Shown one piece after another: positions 1-12,384 of a stretch of DNA of 64,000 nt. The stretch comes from Thunnus maccoyii (taxonomy: Eukaryota > Chordata > Actinopteri > Scombriformes > Scombridae): positions 23,650,425 to 23,714,424 of the forward strand of contig NC_056546.1 of assembly GCF_910596095.1 (NCBI RefSeq). Direction: 5' to 3'. The notes beneath the pieces are model-generated. The model was not told the DNA's origin, did no database searches, and saw only the letters and a program-made list of their open reading frames with translations. The position numbers and the translations under genes were made by a program. The first letter of the stretch is position 1; each line of letters begins with the position of its first letter.

Positions 1-1047
1 TAACCACCTATTATATGTATAAAAAGTAACATGTCTTTTTTTTTTTTTACCATTTAATATTTATCTCATCGCTCTGTGCACTCTTCACTTCTTTGCACTA
101 TTGGTATCCTGTTTACAGTTCGCAGAAATTATTTCACCTGTGTATACTGAAGTCATCCCATGTGTATATTTCTGAAGATTGTTGTGTTGTTATACACAGT
201 ACATCAAGAGCCACTAAACCAGAGTCAAATTCCTTGTATACGTAAACATACTTGGCCACTAAAGATGATTCTGATTCTAGTTTATGTTGTAATCAAAAAT
301 TTTAAGTCTACACATAATATAAAAGTTAAAGATCCCCTCCAGACATGTTTTAAGATGTATATAAAATGCTGTACTTTCAACAATAATGCGTCTGATACAG
401 TTTTTGTTCATAAATGTTCATTTATCTTGTTAAAATTCTTGAAATTATATCTAATCCTTCTCCCTCATTAAAAATGAAGAACCTATGAATATGCAAATAT
501 TTTTTTCATTTCAGAAGTTTAACTGCTGAACACAAGATGTCTCTTCACTGTAAAGTCTGTTCTCACTGTATGTGCACTGGAGGCTTCAAGTTTCCACATC
601 ACACTTGTGTAAATTGAATATTGGACCAGGATTGGTTTCCAAACTAGTTGTGATATCACAAATCATGCTCGTAGACCCACCCCTTAAAATCAGATTGTCA
701 ATGAACACAGAAACTTTCCTCTTTCGGCAGATAAGTATATAGATGTAGATAGATGTGAAAACAGATTTTAGTGTCAAACTCTGTCAAACTCTCATACATC
801 ATTCTGCACAGTGAAGCTCAAAGATTCAACTGTAGCAACAAAAAAAACACATTTTTGAGTGGAGGGGGACATTAATTATTAATATGACTCACATGTCCTT
901 ATAGACAATTTCATTTATTCACCATTTTGTGCGTTGTGAGCGCATGCCTTTCGCTAGAGAATAATCCGACAGTGTTTGAAAGCAACAATATTTTGTTATG
1001 GTTTTATGTCCGCGACGTAAAACGAGTGGGACATTACAGCCGCGACT
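1..1047. other. Upstream flank of sirt1
   Basis: AT-rich DNA without convincing coding potential. It contains one copy of an interspersed repeat at about 328-870. The first 320 bases show nothing identifiable. Confidence 0.5.
328..870 (+). repeat. Interspersed repeat family A, copy 1
   Basis: Shares a string of near-identical blocks in the same order with 23005-23476 and 61961-62314: a CTCCAGACAT-type start, ATATGCAAATATT, TGTGCACTGGAGGCTTCAAG, AGTTGTGATATCACAAATC, CATCATTCTGCACAGTGAAG and a final AAAACACATTTTTGAGTGGA. No coding capacity, so non-autonomous. Class not identified. Confidence 0.75.
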
Positions 1048-1082
1048 ATTGGTGGAGAGCGAGTCACGTGATCCATGCAAAT
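1048..1082 (+). promoter_or_regulatory. sirt1: sirt1 proximal promoter motifs: inverted CCAAT, CACGTG E-box, octamer
   Basis: Within 90 bp of the start codon lie ATTGG (inverted CCAAT, 1048-1052), a palindromic CACGTG E-box (1065-1070) and a perfect octamer ATGCAAAT (1075-1082). No TATA box is visible. CACGTG is the site class for MYC, USF, CLOCK-BMAL1 and ChREBP-type factors, and ATGCAAAT for POU factors. That these sites act on sirt1 is inference from position. Confidence 0.5.
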
Positions 1083-1135
1083 GAGCCAGCTGTGTCCGAG
1101 AGGAAGGCTCTGCCCAGCGGCTCTGCGGGCTGAAG

Positions 1136-1594
1136 ATGGCGGACGGAGAGAACAGTGTCGGAACGGCCTTTTCAGGCGCCTCCGGTATGGACGAACCTGC
1201 CGCCAAAAGGACGAAAATCAGTCCGGTGACTAAAGTCGCCGAAGCAGATCAATTATCTTGTGTTTCTGGCGCCACGGAGAGTTGTGAGGCGGCGGGGAGT
1301 TGTGCGCAGCCAGCGGAGAAGGAAGCAAAGCCGGTGATGGCGGTGGAGCAGGCCGCAGCGGGAGCGCCAGGCGGAGACAACAATGGACTGGGACTGCTGC
1401 TCTCCCAGCCGCACAGACCGGCTGTGAAACTACACGACAGCGCTGCACTTGGGACAACCGAGGAGGGTGCTGGTAAGAAAAGAGCCGTGCACTTAACATT
1501 GCCTAAAGTATTTACACGCCTTGTACTTGTTTTACCAAGTTAACCGGCGAGTTAACTTAATGAGGAACAGAGGATATAACGTTAAACGCAGTAA

Positions 1595-1648
<54 letters not shown>

Positions 1649-4600
1649 TTATGTGTGTGTGTGTGCGCGCGCGCGTGTGTTTGTGTTTTAGAGGTGTGTA
1701 CTTCTCTGGGCGGCAACTTAAACTTTTCTCCAGGTAACGCTTAAAAAGAAAAGAGAAACAGTCTTTGAGCCAAAGTATTCAGTTTCATGATATAACTTAT
1801 TCCCTCAAGCTACTGAACTTTGATAGCAACTTCTCTTTCACACCAACGTTCAAATGATAAAATAAAGTTGAGATTGTGGTCATGGTTATTGGAAATAACT
1901 GACCATAGTGGTTATTAAAGCTACATGCCATTTAAAATAAGTTATGCTGTTAGCTCTTGATTTATTTGTCCATTTTTCAAACTTGTCTGTACTTCAGACT
2001 TTCTTGGGCATGACGACCTCCCCTCCAACGGCCTGGCTGTCACACCAGACCACATCACAGAGGAAGATGACAGATCATCACATGCAAGCTCCAGCGACTG
2101 GACCCCTCAACCGCAAATAGGTGAGTAGTAGGATTTGGCAAAAGCCTCTCTGGCTGTACTTTTTATTAAGCTTCTGATATCAGGGATTAAGTATCAGCAG
2201 CACAGCCTGAACATTTTGGAATACTAGTCATACTGAGATGTTTTTCTTGGCCAGGATCATACAGTTTCATCCAGCAACACATCAGAGAGACCGACCCGAG
2301 GACCATTCTAAGGGAACTGCTGCCTGAGACTGTACTCCCACCAGATTTAGACGACATGACGTTGTGGCAGATCATCATCAACATCTCCGAACCACCAAAG
2401 AGAAAGAAGCGGAAGGATATCAACACCTTGGAAGATGTGGTCAGGCTACTCCATGACAGTAGAAGGATCCTTGTGCTGACGGGTGCTGGGGTACGTATTT
2501 ACAGCAGTATCACACAAATGTACTTCTTTAAAGGTGCAATATGTAAGAATTGGAAATTCCTTCTCATTAATGACACTTGTGGTTTGCTGTTTCCGCAGGT
2601 GTCCGTTTCATGTGGAATACCAGACTTTCGCTCCAGAGATGGAATTTATGCACGGCTTGCTGTAGATTTCCCTGATCTTCCAGACCCTCAAGCTATGTTT
2701 GACATTGAATACTTCAGACGGGACCCAAGGCCATTTTTCAAGTTTGCAAAGGTTTGTTTCATGAATGCTTTTTCTTTTACACACTTGAATTTGATACCAA
2801 TACATAAAAATGATTGTATCAGCCCCAATACCTCTCCTGCTGATCGCCCCAAGACTCCCCCAATTTGATTCATATAGCTACATCATATATGTATATTATG
2901 TATATCTGACATATGATGAAGTAAAAAAAAACAACTTTGTTGATATTATGTATTCAAAACCAAAGATGCTAACGTAAACGTAACGTAAACATGCACAGAT
3001 ACAGAAGCCTCCACACACACACACACACACTTGGATCTGCACCCTTTTATGATGGTTTTGGTCATACAGAGAAGACAAGGACAGAGAAAGTATTGAAAAA
3101 TAATATACACATTGAAGAAGGGTTGCCACTAACAACTATTTTCATTATTAGTTGATCTGTCAATTATTTTCTTGTTTAATTAATTAGTTGTTTGGTCTAT
3201 AAAATGGTGAAATCATTGATCATTGTTTCCCAAAGACCAATATGATGTCCTCAAATGTCTTCTTTTGTCCCGGAAAACCACAACTCCAAGATATTCAGTT
3301 TGTTATAGAAACCAAAAATATTGACATTTGAGAAGCTGGAACCAGAGAATTTGGACTTTTTTTTCTTAAAGAATAACTCCAAACAATTAATCGATTATCA
3401 AAATAATTGGTGATCAATTTAAAAGTTGGCAACTAATCAATCAATGGCTGCAGCTCTACATTCAAGCCCAAATTCATCATCATCTGTGTATCCCAGGTGC
3501 ATGACTTTAGACTGAAGAGTGTGTCCATCATAACGTCTATATTGTATCCCTTAACTCCCATTTTAATGTTCACATTATAAAACTAATATGATGCAATGTT
3601 TACGTTTGAGTGTATATACTAGAGATGAGATACATGCCCTTTGTCTGAAGGTCTATGAAAAAGCTTGAAATGTAATAATATTTGGTGCATCAGATCATTG
3701 TGTGCAGAAGGCATCTTTGGTGTTGACAAAGTGATTTAAAACAAGATTCAGATCTAAATCTAACATGAGATTCTCTAAAAAAGTTTGCTGAAGAGTTTCG
3801 AGGCTTCAGGGAAATCCAAAGACACCTGTAGTTTGAACTGTAGAACAGTAATAAGAATGTGTCCTCAGCATATCAGGCTGTTTTTGGATTTATTTGGGGT
3901 TAAGAGGTTCAGTTTGTGTTCTAAGCTTATGTATGTAGGCCTTTTCACAGAATTTTAAGTACTTCATAAGTTTTGCAAATGAAGAATCAGAGAAGCCAGC
4001 ACAGGAGGGATGTGTGTGATTATTGCAATGTTTTGATTTTCGCTCACAAATGCTTAATGCATGCTTTTTGTTACAGGAGATCTATCCTGGTCAGTTCCAG
4101 CCTTCACCCTGTCACAAATTCATATCTATGCTGGATAAGCAGGGGACGCTGCTGCGCAATTACACACAAAACATTGACACATTAGAACAAGTGGCTGGAG
4201 TTCAGCGAATTATCCAGTGTCATGGTAAGTGGTACCGCTAAAGATGGATCTTGCTTATTATTTTTAAATATATATAATGGTGTTGATAAAAGTTCATTAA
4301 TAACTCTTTTATTTCAGGGTCATTTGCAACTGCTTCCTGTCTTGTCTGTAAACATAAAGTGGATTGTGAGGCTATAAGAGAAGACATCTTTAACCAGGTA
4401 TTTATTCATTACAAACTGATGAATAACACATTTATATGCAGTATTGATAGTGCGTTATCAAAGTCAGGAGGCACTATGTTTGTACAAAGGTGTCTCCTGC
4501 AGCTCCTGAAGCCTATTACATACTCTGCCTGTTCTGCAACACCTGCAACAATGGAAATGAAAATGGGAAAAAAAACAACTTTTAAATCAGTTATAATATC

Positions 4601-7279
4601 CAGCATTTCTGGTAGGGCTATTGCATGAAAACACTCCTTAACAAGCAGCTTCAAATAGTGACTCCTGTAGAGCCCATGGAAGCTGATCTGTGTAGATTTG
4701 CTTTGTAAGAGACCTTGTGTATGTAAGCATTTGGCATTAACAGAGTAGTTCCAAAACTGAAGGGTTGAATTGGGTTTTTCACAGCAGACATGTAAACACA
4801 GATGTAACAAATAACATAATTAACTGCTGCGTTGAATTGCGATGATTGTAACTGAGCTACAGATAATGTTATTAGTTCCACCTGTGATTTTTCTGCTATA
4901 ACAAACTGTGTGCTGTGGAAAAGGTCTGAATTTGGTCCGTTTGTATTTGGAAACAATAAAGAAAAACAATGCTCTGATGCTAGCAGGGCTATCAAGATTT
5001 AGGCTAGTAATATGTATTCAGAGAGCAAAACAACACGTGTAAAGTACAAGATAAATTGACTTTTTACAGGGAAGAAAAAAACTAGTAATGCTCATAAAGC
5101 AATTACAATTTTTGCTTCTAAAGGGGGCAAAAAGAGTTGGTGGGTGCATTACATGCATTTATTTGTAATGGACCTTTTTTGTTATTAAGGAAATTACAAT
5201 TGTAAATGTAAATCATGAGATATTACTTATTATTGATTCACAGTTTACCTAGAAAACAACATGTGATCATCTGTCATCTTTATTTTGGTCAGCTATATCA
5301 CTTGTCATCAATGCTGCTCCTGACATTCAGATCTTAATGTGCTAGTTCAGTTACTGCAGTTAAAATATTGTGATTGTAAGCACCAACCAGTGTCATTAAC
5401 TTCACAGTCATTTTGTATGTCTGTATTGGTTTTGTTATATTGCATTATGGTGAGCAAACAGTTTGTCCACCCTCATTTACTCAAAGTAAATCATGTCTGT
5501 AGTGGGTTTTTTCATCCAAATAAATATTTAAAAAAAGAAAAAAACTTTTTGAAATGTAATTTACCTCAATTGTCTTGCGTTTAAGTACAGCAAAAGTTAT
5601 AAAAACAGATCCTTGGCAATCAAAGCCAAAACTTTTTGCCTAACTAGATAGCTTTTTTAATGTAATGAACATATTTTATAATGTGACATGTGGTTGACAG
5701 CCCCAGGAAGAACTTTAGACCTTACATAAACATCCCTCCCCTAAGATATAGCACAATCCATGCACATCTATCAGAGGGTTGTGAAAGCAAATCAGTGCTA
5801 TAGCTGCCTACAGTGAGGACATTGCCTAGTATTGTGGCTATTATAGACTTGCATCCCCCATGTAGTTTGTTCTAATGCTAATAAAATGAATTGCTGCTGC
5901 AGGTCGTCCCTCATTGTCCACGGTGTCCAGATATTCCCTTGGCAATCATGAAACCTGACATCGTTTTCTTTGGAGAGAATCTTCCAGAAATGTTCCACAG
6001 AGCCATGAAGCAGGATAAAGATGAGGTGGACCTCTTGATTGTCATTGGCTCCTCACTTAAAGTCCGACCAGTTGCCCTCATCCCAAGTATGTTTTTGAAA
6101 TGCATGTAATAACCGATGCTTTTTTAAATATACCTGCAGTAAATTCAAAGATTTGGTACGAAACAGCTTTTCTCTTTATCCCATCCAGACTCCATTCCTC
6201 ATGAAGTGCCTCAGGTCTTGATCAATAGGGAGCAGCTGCCACACCTCAACTTTGACGTGGAGCTACTTGGGGACTGTGATGTCATTGTCAACGAGCTCTG
6301 TCATCGATTGGGTGGGGACTTTGAGCAGCTCTGCTACAACACCACAAGACTCACTGAGATCACAGAGAAACCCCCTCGGTTACCAGAACAGCCACCAAGC
6401 GAGGCCTTGTCTGCTTCCAGTGACGGAGCGCAGGAGGAACAGAAGCAGCACAGTACAGACTCAGTAATTAAGCCTCCAGAGGAGACAGAATGTCCGAATA
6501 TCACAGAGACTGCTGGTAATAACATTACACCTCCAGAGCCTTGTCCAAATGCTCAGTGTCCCAGTGAGGAGACTGCTGAGCCCTCAGAGTTACCAGCAGA
6601 AGAAACGCCAAAAGAAGAGGCTGCAGAAGTAAAGAGCCAAACCTCTAACCTTGAATTTCGTAGAAGATGCTGGATGAGTCGAATCAACAGAAGTCCAATC
6701 AGCAAACGCCTTGAGAGTAAGCTTAAGATCACAGAAGAGAGAACATTATTAATTATCATAACTTTTACATGTATTTGAATCTGAGATATTTGTGTTTTTT
6801 TACACACAAACTAGCCCATTAAATATAGTTTTTTCTTCATACAGCATGCAAAGCAAATACATGCACATCTAAATTTTATTTGATTACTTACTAAATAATT
6901 ATAAATGCATCTACTCAATGCCAAAAACATTGAATAGATGGCACATCGATAGATTCTCTCCAAATATTGAACTGTAAATTGTTTGTATTTGTTTTCTACA
7001 GCAGGCCAGTACCTGTTCCAAGCACCAAATCACTATATCTTCCATGGGGCTGAGGTTTACTCCGACTCTGAAGATGAGACATCGAGCTCCTGTGGGAGTG
7101 ACAGTGAGGAGTCTGAATGCAGTGCAGATGGGGTGGAGGAAGACAGCGAGCCGGAGGAAGCTGGCTCGCTAGCTGCGAGACAAAATACAACAATACAACA
7201 CACTTTAGCCAATGAGGCCACATCCAGTGTGCAGACAGACAATACTTCTGAAAAGACTCAGAGCACCGCACACCTTTAA
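1136..7279 (+). CDS. sirt1: Sirtuin 1, NAD-dependent protein deacetylase (9 coding exons, 688 aa)
   Basis: Nuclear class III deacetylase that removes acetyl groups from histones, p53, FOXO and PGC-1alpha using NAD. Exons: 1136-1472, 1998-2120, 2255-2490, 2599-2751, 4077-4224, 4318-4397, 5903-6086, 6189-6716, 7002-7279; total 2067 nt, all GT-AG. Seen: a basic [11 protein letters not shown] (about residues 200-207); the NAD-binding [15 protein letters not shown] (230-244, split between exons 3 and 4); QNID before the catalytic His332; zinc cysteines C340, C343, C364 and C367; and [19 protein letters not shown] of the Rossmann fold. The acidic serine-rich C-terminus with [15 protein letters not shown] matches the family's essential-for-activity tail. 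The start is the ATG beginning MADGENS, as in mammals, in context gaagATGgc. At 688 aa it is somewhat shorter than human SIRT1 (747 aa), mostly in the low-complexity N-terminus. Orthology is very secure. Confidence 0.97.
1598..1684. repeat. (GT)n microsatellite with GC insert in sirt1 intron 1
   Basis: About 24 GT units, a short interruption, then GT, GCGCGCGCGC and GT again. Alternating purine-pyrimidine DNA of this kind can form Z-DNA. Confidence 0.9.
3118..3461. mobile_element. Palindromic-ended non-autonomous element, family B copy 1 (sirt1 intron 4)
   Basis: One end reads AGGGTTGCCACTAACAACTA and the other ends GGCTGCAGCTCTAC, a degenerate terminal inverted repeat. Inside, AATCGATTATCAAAATAATT and AAGATATTCAGTTTGTTATA are shared with copies at 10691-11023 and 40425-40767. 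It resembles a MITE-like repeat abundant in percomorph fish. No transposase. Confidence 0.75.
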
Positions 7280-7321
7280 ATGTAAAGTACCCAGTCGACA
7301 AAGCACTAATTGTCCTTTTTT

Positions 7322-7360
<39 letters not shown>

Positions 7361-9080
7361 TTCGTATATTTTTGACTCATCAACCTTACTATTTTTTTTC
7401 ATAAAGTTGAAATTGCGTGACAACTTTGTGTGAATATGCAGCAATTTTTTTCTCTTTGTTTTTCTTTGTGCCCAGTTTGGTCACATGCATTGTGTCTGAA
7501 ACATCATACTGTATACTACTTACTAAATAGAATGCAGTAGTTTTGGGGTTTTTTTTTTTTTTTTCTTTCAGATTTCTTTCAATGTGCTCATCTCATTTTG
7601 CATTCACATTTATAGTAATTTAGCTGCTTTTGTCTACTGCGGCTTAGTACAAGTGTAACAGTAGATCAAGCTTTAACTCCTAAATTGCAGCCATTACAAG
7701 CAAACAATTCAAATGTCAATCTCAGTCCGTAGTGTGATCTCAACTGTGGTCTAATGATGTGTTTTACAGTTGGTTCATGTTACAATTGCAAAACATGTAA
7801 ATATGTAAGCCTACTGCCTGCTAAATAGTGGGGAACTAATGAGTTTCAGACACATAAATTATCTTCAGATGGTTTACTTGAACACAGTCTAACCTGCAAT
7901 ATAAACAGTTCAGCTCTGCCCTTTCATTTGGGTAAATGCTGGAGTAAAGGAACAGTACTCTTTAATTTTAGACCAAAGAACAGTTCATTGACACGCTCTT
8001 ACGTTGTCATAAGCTTTGTACGTTTATTTTGTCATTTAAATCTCGGAAAAATATAATTATTGACAAGGTGTTCCTTCTGACATGTGGCAGCTACTTTTTA
8101 TGGTCAAGCCTCTTATTTTTATACTCTGATGTGAGACATACTCATCAAAGAGTAGATGATAGTTTTTATCTGTACAAAGGTATACTAAGTTGTAATATTA
8201 AGCCTTAGGAATATATTCAATGAGTTCACATTGAAAAACGGCACTTTTTTCCTTCTTACAAAGCCAATTTTGTTGCCCTTGTCACTTTTCATAGAACAGA
8301 AGTGTTGAACTGTTTCATTCATAATACAGAGGAGTCTGCTGCCTGTAAAGATCAAGTGTTGGTAGGTAGACATAATTGAGCCTGTTGGATTCATGTGTAC
8401 GCCAACATAATTCACATGCCATTTCCAACACAATGTTTTGTTTACGGTTCAAGGAAATAAGATTTTTTTTTTTTTTTTTTTTTTACATCATTCTAGTTGT
8501 TATTTCTTCTGGGGTTCTCAGTAAAAAAATAATGAAAAAAAAAACACTGATCACTCATTCTGTTATTTCATACACAGTTGCTATATATGTCATCATCATA
8601 TAGAGTGGTTCACATCAGTGCTTTCTAACTGATGATGCAGATGTGGATAGTGCGCACCCTCCCACATATGAGCCCACCGTGTCAGTTCATTCACCTTTTC
8701 AAAACTGGAGTGAAAGAAACAGCAAGAGAACAAGTGAGGCACATTTTAACATTACTATATACTGATACAACTGTCTTTAAAAGATCAATACAGTACAATA
8801 TTTAAGGATTTAGCATTATACAGTAATCTTTTTTGTTTTTGAACTTTATTAACAACAGTTTAACATATAAATTTCAAGATGGGGACAAACAACATATACA
8901 AACACCATATGAGAACATGCAACGCATCTAAATCCAGACAGACGAGGGATAAGCACAGTGAAAAACCTAAGACAAGTACAGGGGATATACTTTAGCACAA
9001 TACTACCAAACCATCATGAAGATAATTGACAAATTATTAACATCATCCAGAGCAGCCCTTTTCTCTCATTTGAAATAGCC
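7280..9080. other. sirt1 3' UTR and sirt1-cacul1 spacer
   Basis: AT-rich, non-coding. Holds an (AT)n tract at about 7321-7360 just after the sirt1 stop and T-runs at 7553-7564 and 8463-8484. No standard AATAAA was found, so the sirt1 3' end is undefined. Around 8830-8930 a T-rich lead into CTTTATTAACAACAG could be the reversed 3' end of an old retroposon (weak). Confidence 0.4.
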
Positions 9081-9699
9081 TTAAAGGACACCATTCTTCA
9101 AGTCTGTTTTAAAACTACAGTCAGGTACCCAGATGAACACTCAAACAGGTTTTTCTTGCTGTAATCATTCCTCTTGTTCATACTGACCATTAGAAGATCT
9201 CTTCATACTTCATTGCACTTACAATGTAGGTGACGGGGGACAAAAACCACAGTCCTCCTTCTGTTTTTATCTAGTTTATCTGAAGACAATAAGTCAAATC
9301 AAGTAGATATCTTTCAACATTACAGTCTTTAATTCCTTTTTTTGTTACTAGACTTCCACCACAGCTCAACAAGGAAACACTGTCCGAGGAAAGACAAAGA
9401 GGGAATTTGACGCTAAAAAGACTATAAATGTGGCAGATATCCACTTGATATGACTAACTCAGACTGCTGAAACCTTCAGATAAACTTTTTAATGCATTTT
9501 TGCACTAAATGGCTGTGTGGGCACACTGTGGATTTTGGCCCTCATCACTCACATTGAAAACACATTTAAAGGGGATCTTTTAATATTCGGTATGAACAGG
9601 AGGGATGATTACGGTGAGGAAAACCTCTTTCACTGTTCATATGGACACCTGACCGTTGTTTTAAGCCAGACAGAGAAAATTGTGAACCTGTCCTTTAGT
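9081..9699. mobile_element. Long inverted-repeat element upstream of cacul1
   Basis: The left end (TTAAAGGACACCATTCTTCA) and the right end (complement starting CTAAAGGACAGGTTCACAAT) can be aligned for roughly 190 bp, passing through TTGTTCATACTGACCATTAG on the left and its complement on the right, around a ~240-bp centre. This is a fold-back or MITE-type element; no transposase. It ends about 240 bp before the cacul1 ATG and may overlap its promoter. The open frame at 9517-9903 crosses it and is not a gene. Confidence 0.85.
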
Positions 9700-9937
9700 G
9701 GCTCAGAGTCACTCTTCACACCAGTTGGTGGAGGCAAAGCACCATCTCGCTGTTTGCCAACAGCCAAACGACACCACGAAGTAGAGGGAGGACGACTACG
9801 ACATGTCGTAAAAATTCAGTTAACAACAGCTAAACCGAGATGGACGCTGCTACAGACGCCTGACAGTTGTATCCTCATTGTTGTATCTGAAATGTGTATG
9901 TAGTGACGCCAGGCTTCGGCACACAGGGGTTGTGAAA

Positions 9938-12384
9938 ATGGAGGCCATGGAAGACGATAGTTTGGACATAAAAGACGACCACAATCACAACTACTGTGCG
10001 AGCAGCAGCAGCAGTAAAGTACGCTCGTATCTGAGCAGCCAGCTGTCGGTCCCGCAGCCAGTCTGTCCGGCGCTGCCCGGAGGAGAAGCGGGGTCCCGAA
10101 GGGGGAAGCTGCGGTCCGGCAGCAGCACCGCTGCAGGGTCAAAGTTCGTGGACTCGGATTCAGGCAGTGAGAGCAGCGAGGTCAGTGAGACGGACTGCTC
10201 GGCTGCACCGGCCGCTGTCGAGGGGAAATTCACCCTCGACTCGACTTCCAAGTTCCGTAAGTTGGCTTTCCTGCAGGGCCTGATGTCCTGGCCCGGCCTG
10301 CTGCTATGTGACTGATGCCCCTGTCTGTCAGGGCCTTTAAATCAGCTACAACCAGCTGCCTGATGGGTCAATAACCTGACCAGCTGTCCTCTTTTCTTCC
10401 CCCTCAGTTCTGAATGCAATGGCTGTAGAAGACTACCGGAAAAACCACTGGCCAAACCTGGAGAAGGCAATCGACCGTCTGCTGATTCAGAACCCCACAG
10501 ACCACATCTCTGTTTCATATGCACAGATATACAGGTGAGGCACAGCTGGAGTTGACAGTAATTATACACACAAGACGTAGGTGCGAGGCTGTTAGAAAGC
10601 AAGTAAAGCCTGCACACCTACTCAAAAATAATAATAACATATTCTGAGGTATAAACAATGGTATAGTTTCATATGTCTAGATCAAGACAGCTAGAGTTGC
10701 AACGATTAGATGATTAATCAATTTGCCAACTATTTTGATGACGGATTAATCGTTTTGAGTTGTTTTTTAAAGAAAAAAAGTCCAACTTTTCTGATTCCAG
10801 CTTTTACAATGTGAATATTTTCTGGTTTCTTTAGTCTTCTGTGACAGTAAACTGAATATCTTTGGGTTGTGGACTGGTGGTCGGGACAAAACAAGATATT
10901 CAAGGACATCACTTGGGCTTTGGGAAACAGCGATTGAAAATTTTCAATTTTTTAAGACATTAATCAATTAAGAAGAATATAATCAACAGAATAATCGCTA
11001 TTGAAAATAATCCCCAAAGCCCTAAAGACAGACAGCACAGGTAAAGGGATGTTAAAAACACACAGGATGTGGACCAGATTTGCCAAAACAACTTTATCTG
11101 TAGATTTGAGTTGCTCCATAAAGTTGTCACATGTATCACTTACACTTTGTTATCTTAAACCAGAAATGCTGATTTTCTTTACCTCTCTGATTTCCTCTTT
11201 CACTGTTTTTTTTTCTAGTTATGTCTACAAGTGTGTTTGTCAGCAGCACTCTGAGCTGCTCTACAATGATTTGACATCCAAAATAACAAGTCATCTACAA
11301 CAAGTTTCCACCCAACTACAAGTAAGAGAAAAACTGACACCAGCAAATGCAAGAAAATTACTACATAATACATAAAAAGACTATTACATGGACTAATGCT
11401 TTTGTTATTTTGTTTCCAGGCCAGCCCACCTGAAAACTTCATTGAGACCTTCAATGTTGCGCTGACTCAATACACAGCTTCTCTTCAATGTATAGTTCCT
11501 GTATTTATGTACTTGGTAGGCATCTTTTTAAGTAGTATTTTTGTGAAATGACTGTTATAAAACCTACACAGAACTTGGACTATTATATCAAGCATTCATT
11601 GGGTATTATTCATCTTCAATTTTGTGCAAAAACTCTTGTCATTTTCAGAACAAGTTCTACATCGAGTCAAAGCTGAACAGAGACCTAAGAGAGGATCTGA
11701 TGAAGCTGTTTGCTGATCATGTTGCAGAAAAACATGTCAACACACTGATGCGTGAGTACACTTCTTCAGTTTATCAGGATTCGTGTGTCAGGATGTGGCA
11801 GTTGCACTAAAAGATTTGATTCCTGGCTGTGAGAAATGACCTCTGAGACATTTTGTGCTTTTTCTTCCTTCTAGCTCTTCTCATTAAAGCTCATTCCATG
11901 CCGTTTGAAGTGCAGCCATCAACAATGGCTAGTGTGGTTAAAGGCCTCTACAGCCTCCGACCAGGTGAGCCGTGTGTGTGTGTTTGTTACTGCTTTTGTT
12001 TGAATGAGATATTTTAATATTATGTGTTTCTCTGCTTTTTTACCTTCACCACAGCAAACGAACATGATTCCTAAATTGTCCCTTTTCCCTCTTTCAGAGT
12101 GGGCCCATTTAGCTCCAGCTCTCTTCTCCGGATTTATTCCACAAATCAACCCTCCTGCTGTGGAATCTCTGCTGTCCGACTATGCTGCTCACGACCAGAA
12201 GCTGCAGATGGAGCTCTCCATGAACGGATTTCCAAGGTAAGTTTTGCGAGGCTGCGATCTCACAGCTGCTTTCATAATATAACCCGAACATTTGGGCTTG
12301 CACTTTACTTTAAATGATTGATGGATTCTCTCCCTGTTTTCCAGAGGGGACCAGTCTCGCAAGCGGGCCAGCGATGACTCCTGA
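9938..12384 (+). CDS. cacul1: CDK2-associated cullin-domain protein 1 (8 exons, 338 aa)
   Basis: Cullin-related protein reported in mammals to associate with CDK2 and promote G1/S progression. Exons: 9938-10256, 10408-10534, 11219-11321, 11420-11515, 11649-11751, 11875-11964, 12098-12236, 12345-12384; total 1017 nt in frame. The first ~105 residues are low-complexity, Ser- and acid-rich. From about residue 105 ([20 protein letters not shown]) to the end the sequence follows the mammalian cullin-like domain, including [29 protein letters not shown] and the ending [12 protein letters not shown]. The ATG at 9938 was chosen because it opens the frame; a second ATG lies three codons on. The C-terminal end is shorter than the human one, stopping just after SRKRA. 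A palindromic repeat ends about 240 bp upstream. Confidence 0.93.
10691..11023. mobile_element. Palindromic-ended non-autonomous element, family B copy 2 (cacul1 intron 2)
   Basis: Starts CTAGAGTTGCAACGATTAGA and fades out near 11023 at AAAGCCCT. It shares the ATTAATC-rich ends and the core (AACTGAATATCTTTGGGTTG, the complement of the core in the other copies) with family B, in the opposite orientation. No coding capacity. Confidence 0.7.

Noticed and set aside
160-471. 103-codon frame at the left edge
   Set aside because: AT-rich, partly within an interspersed repeat, no family likeness.
9517-9903. 128-codon frame before cacul1
   Set aside because: Crosses the right arm of a palindromic repeat and resembles no family.
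9878-9937. Upstream start for cacul1 at 9878
   Set aside because: The frame is open, but the upstream residues do not resemble cacul1, and the ATG at 9938 fits the family N-terminus better.
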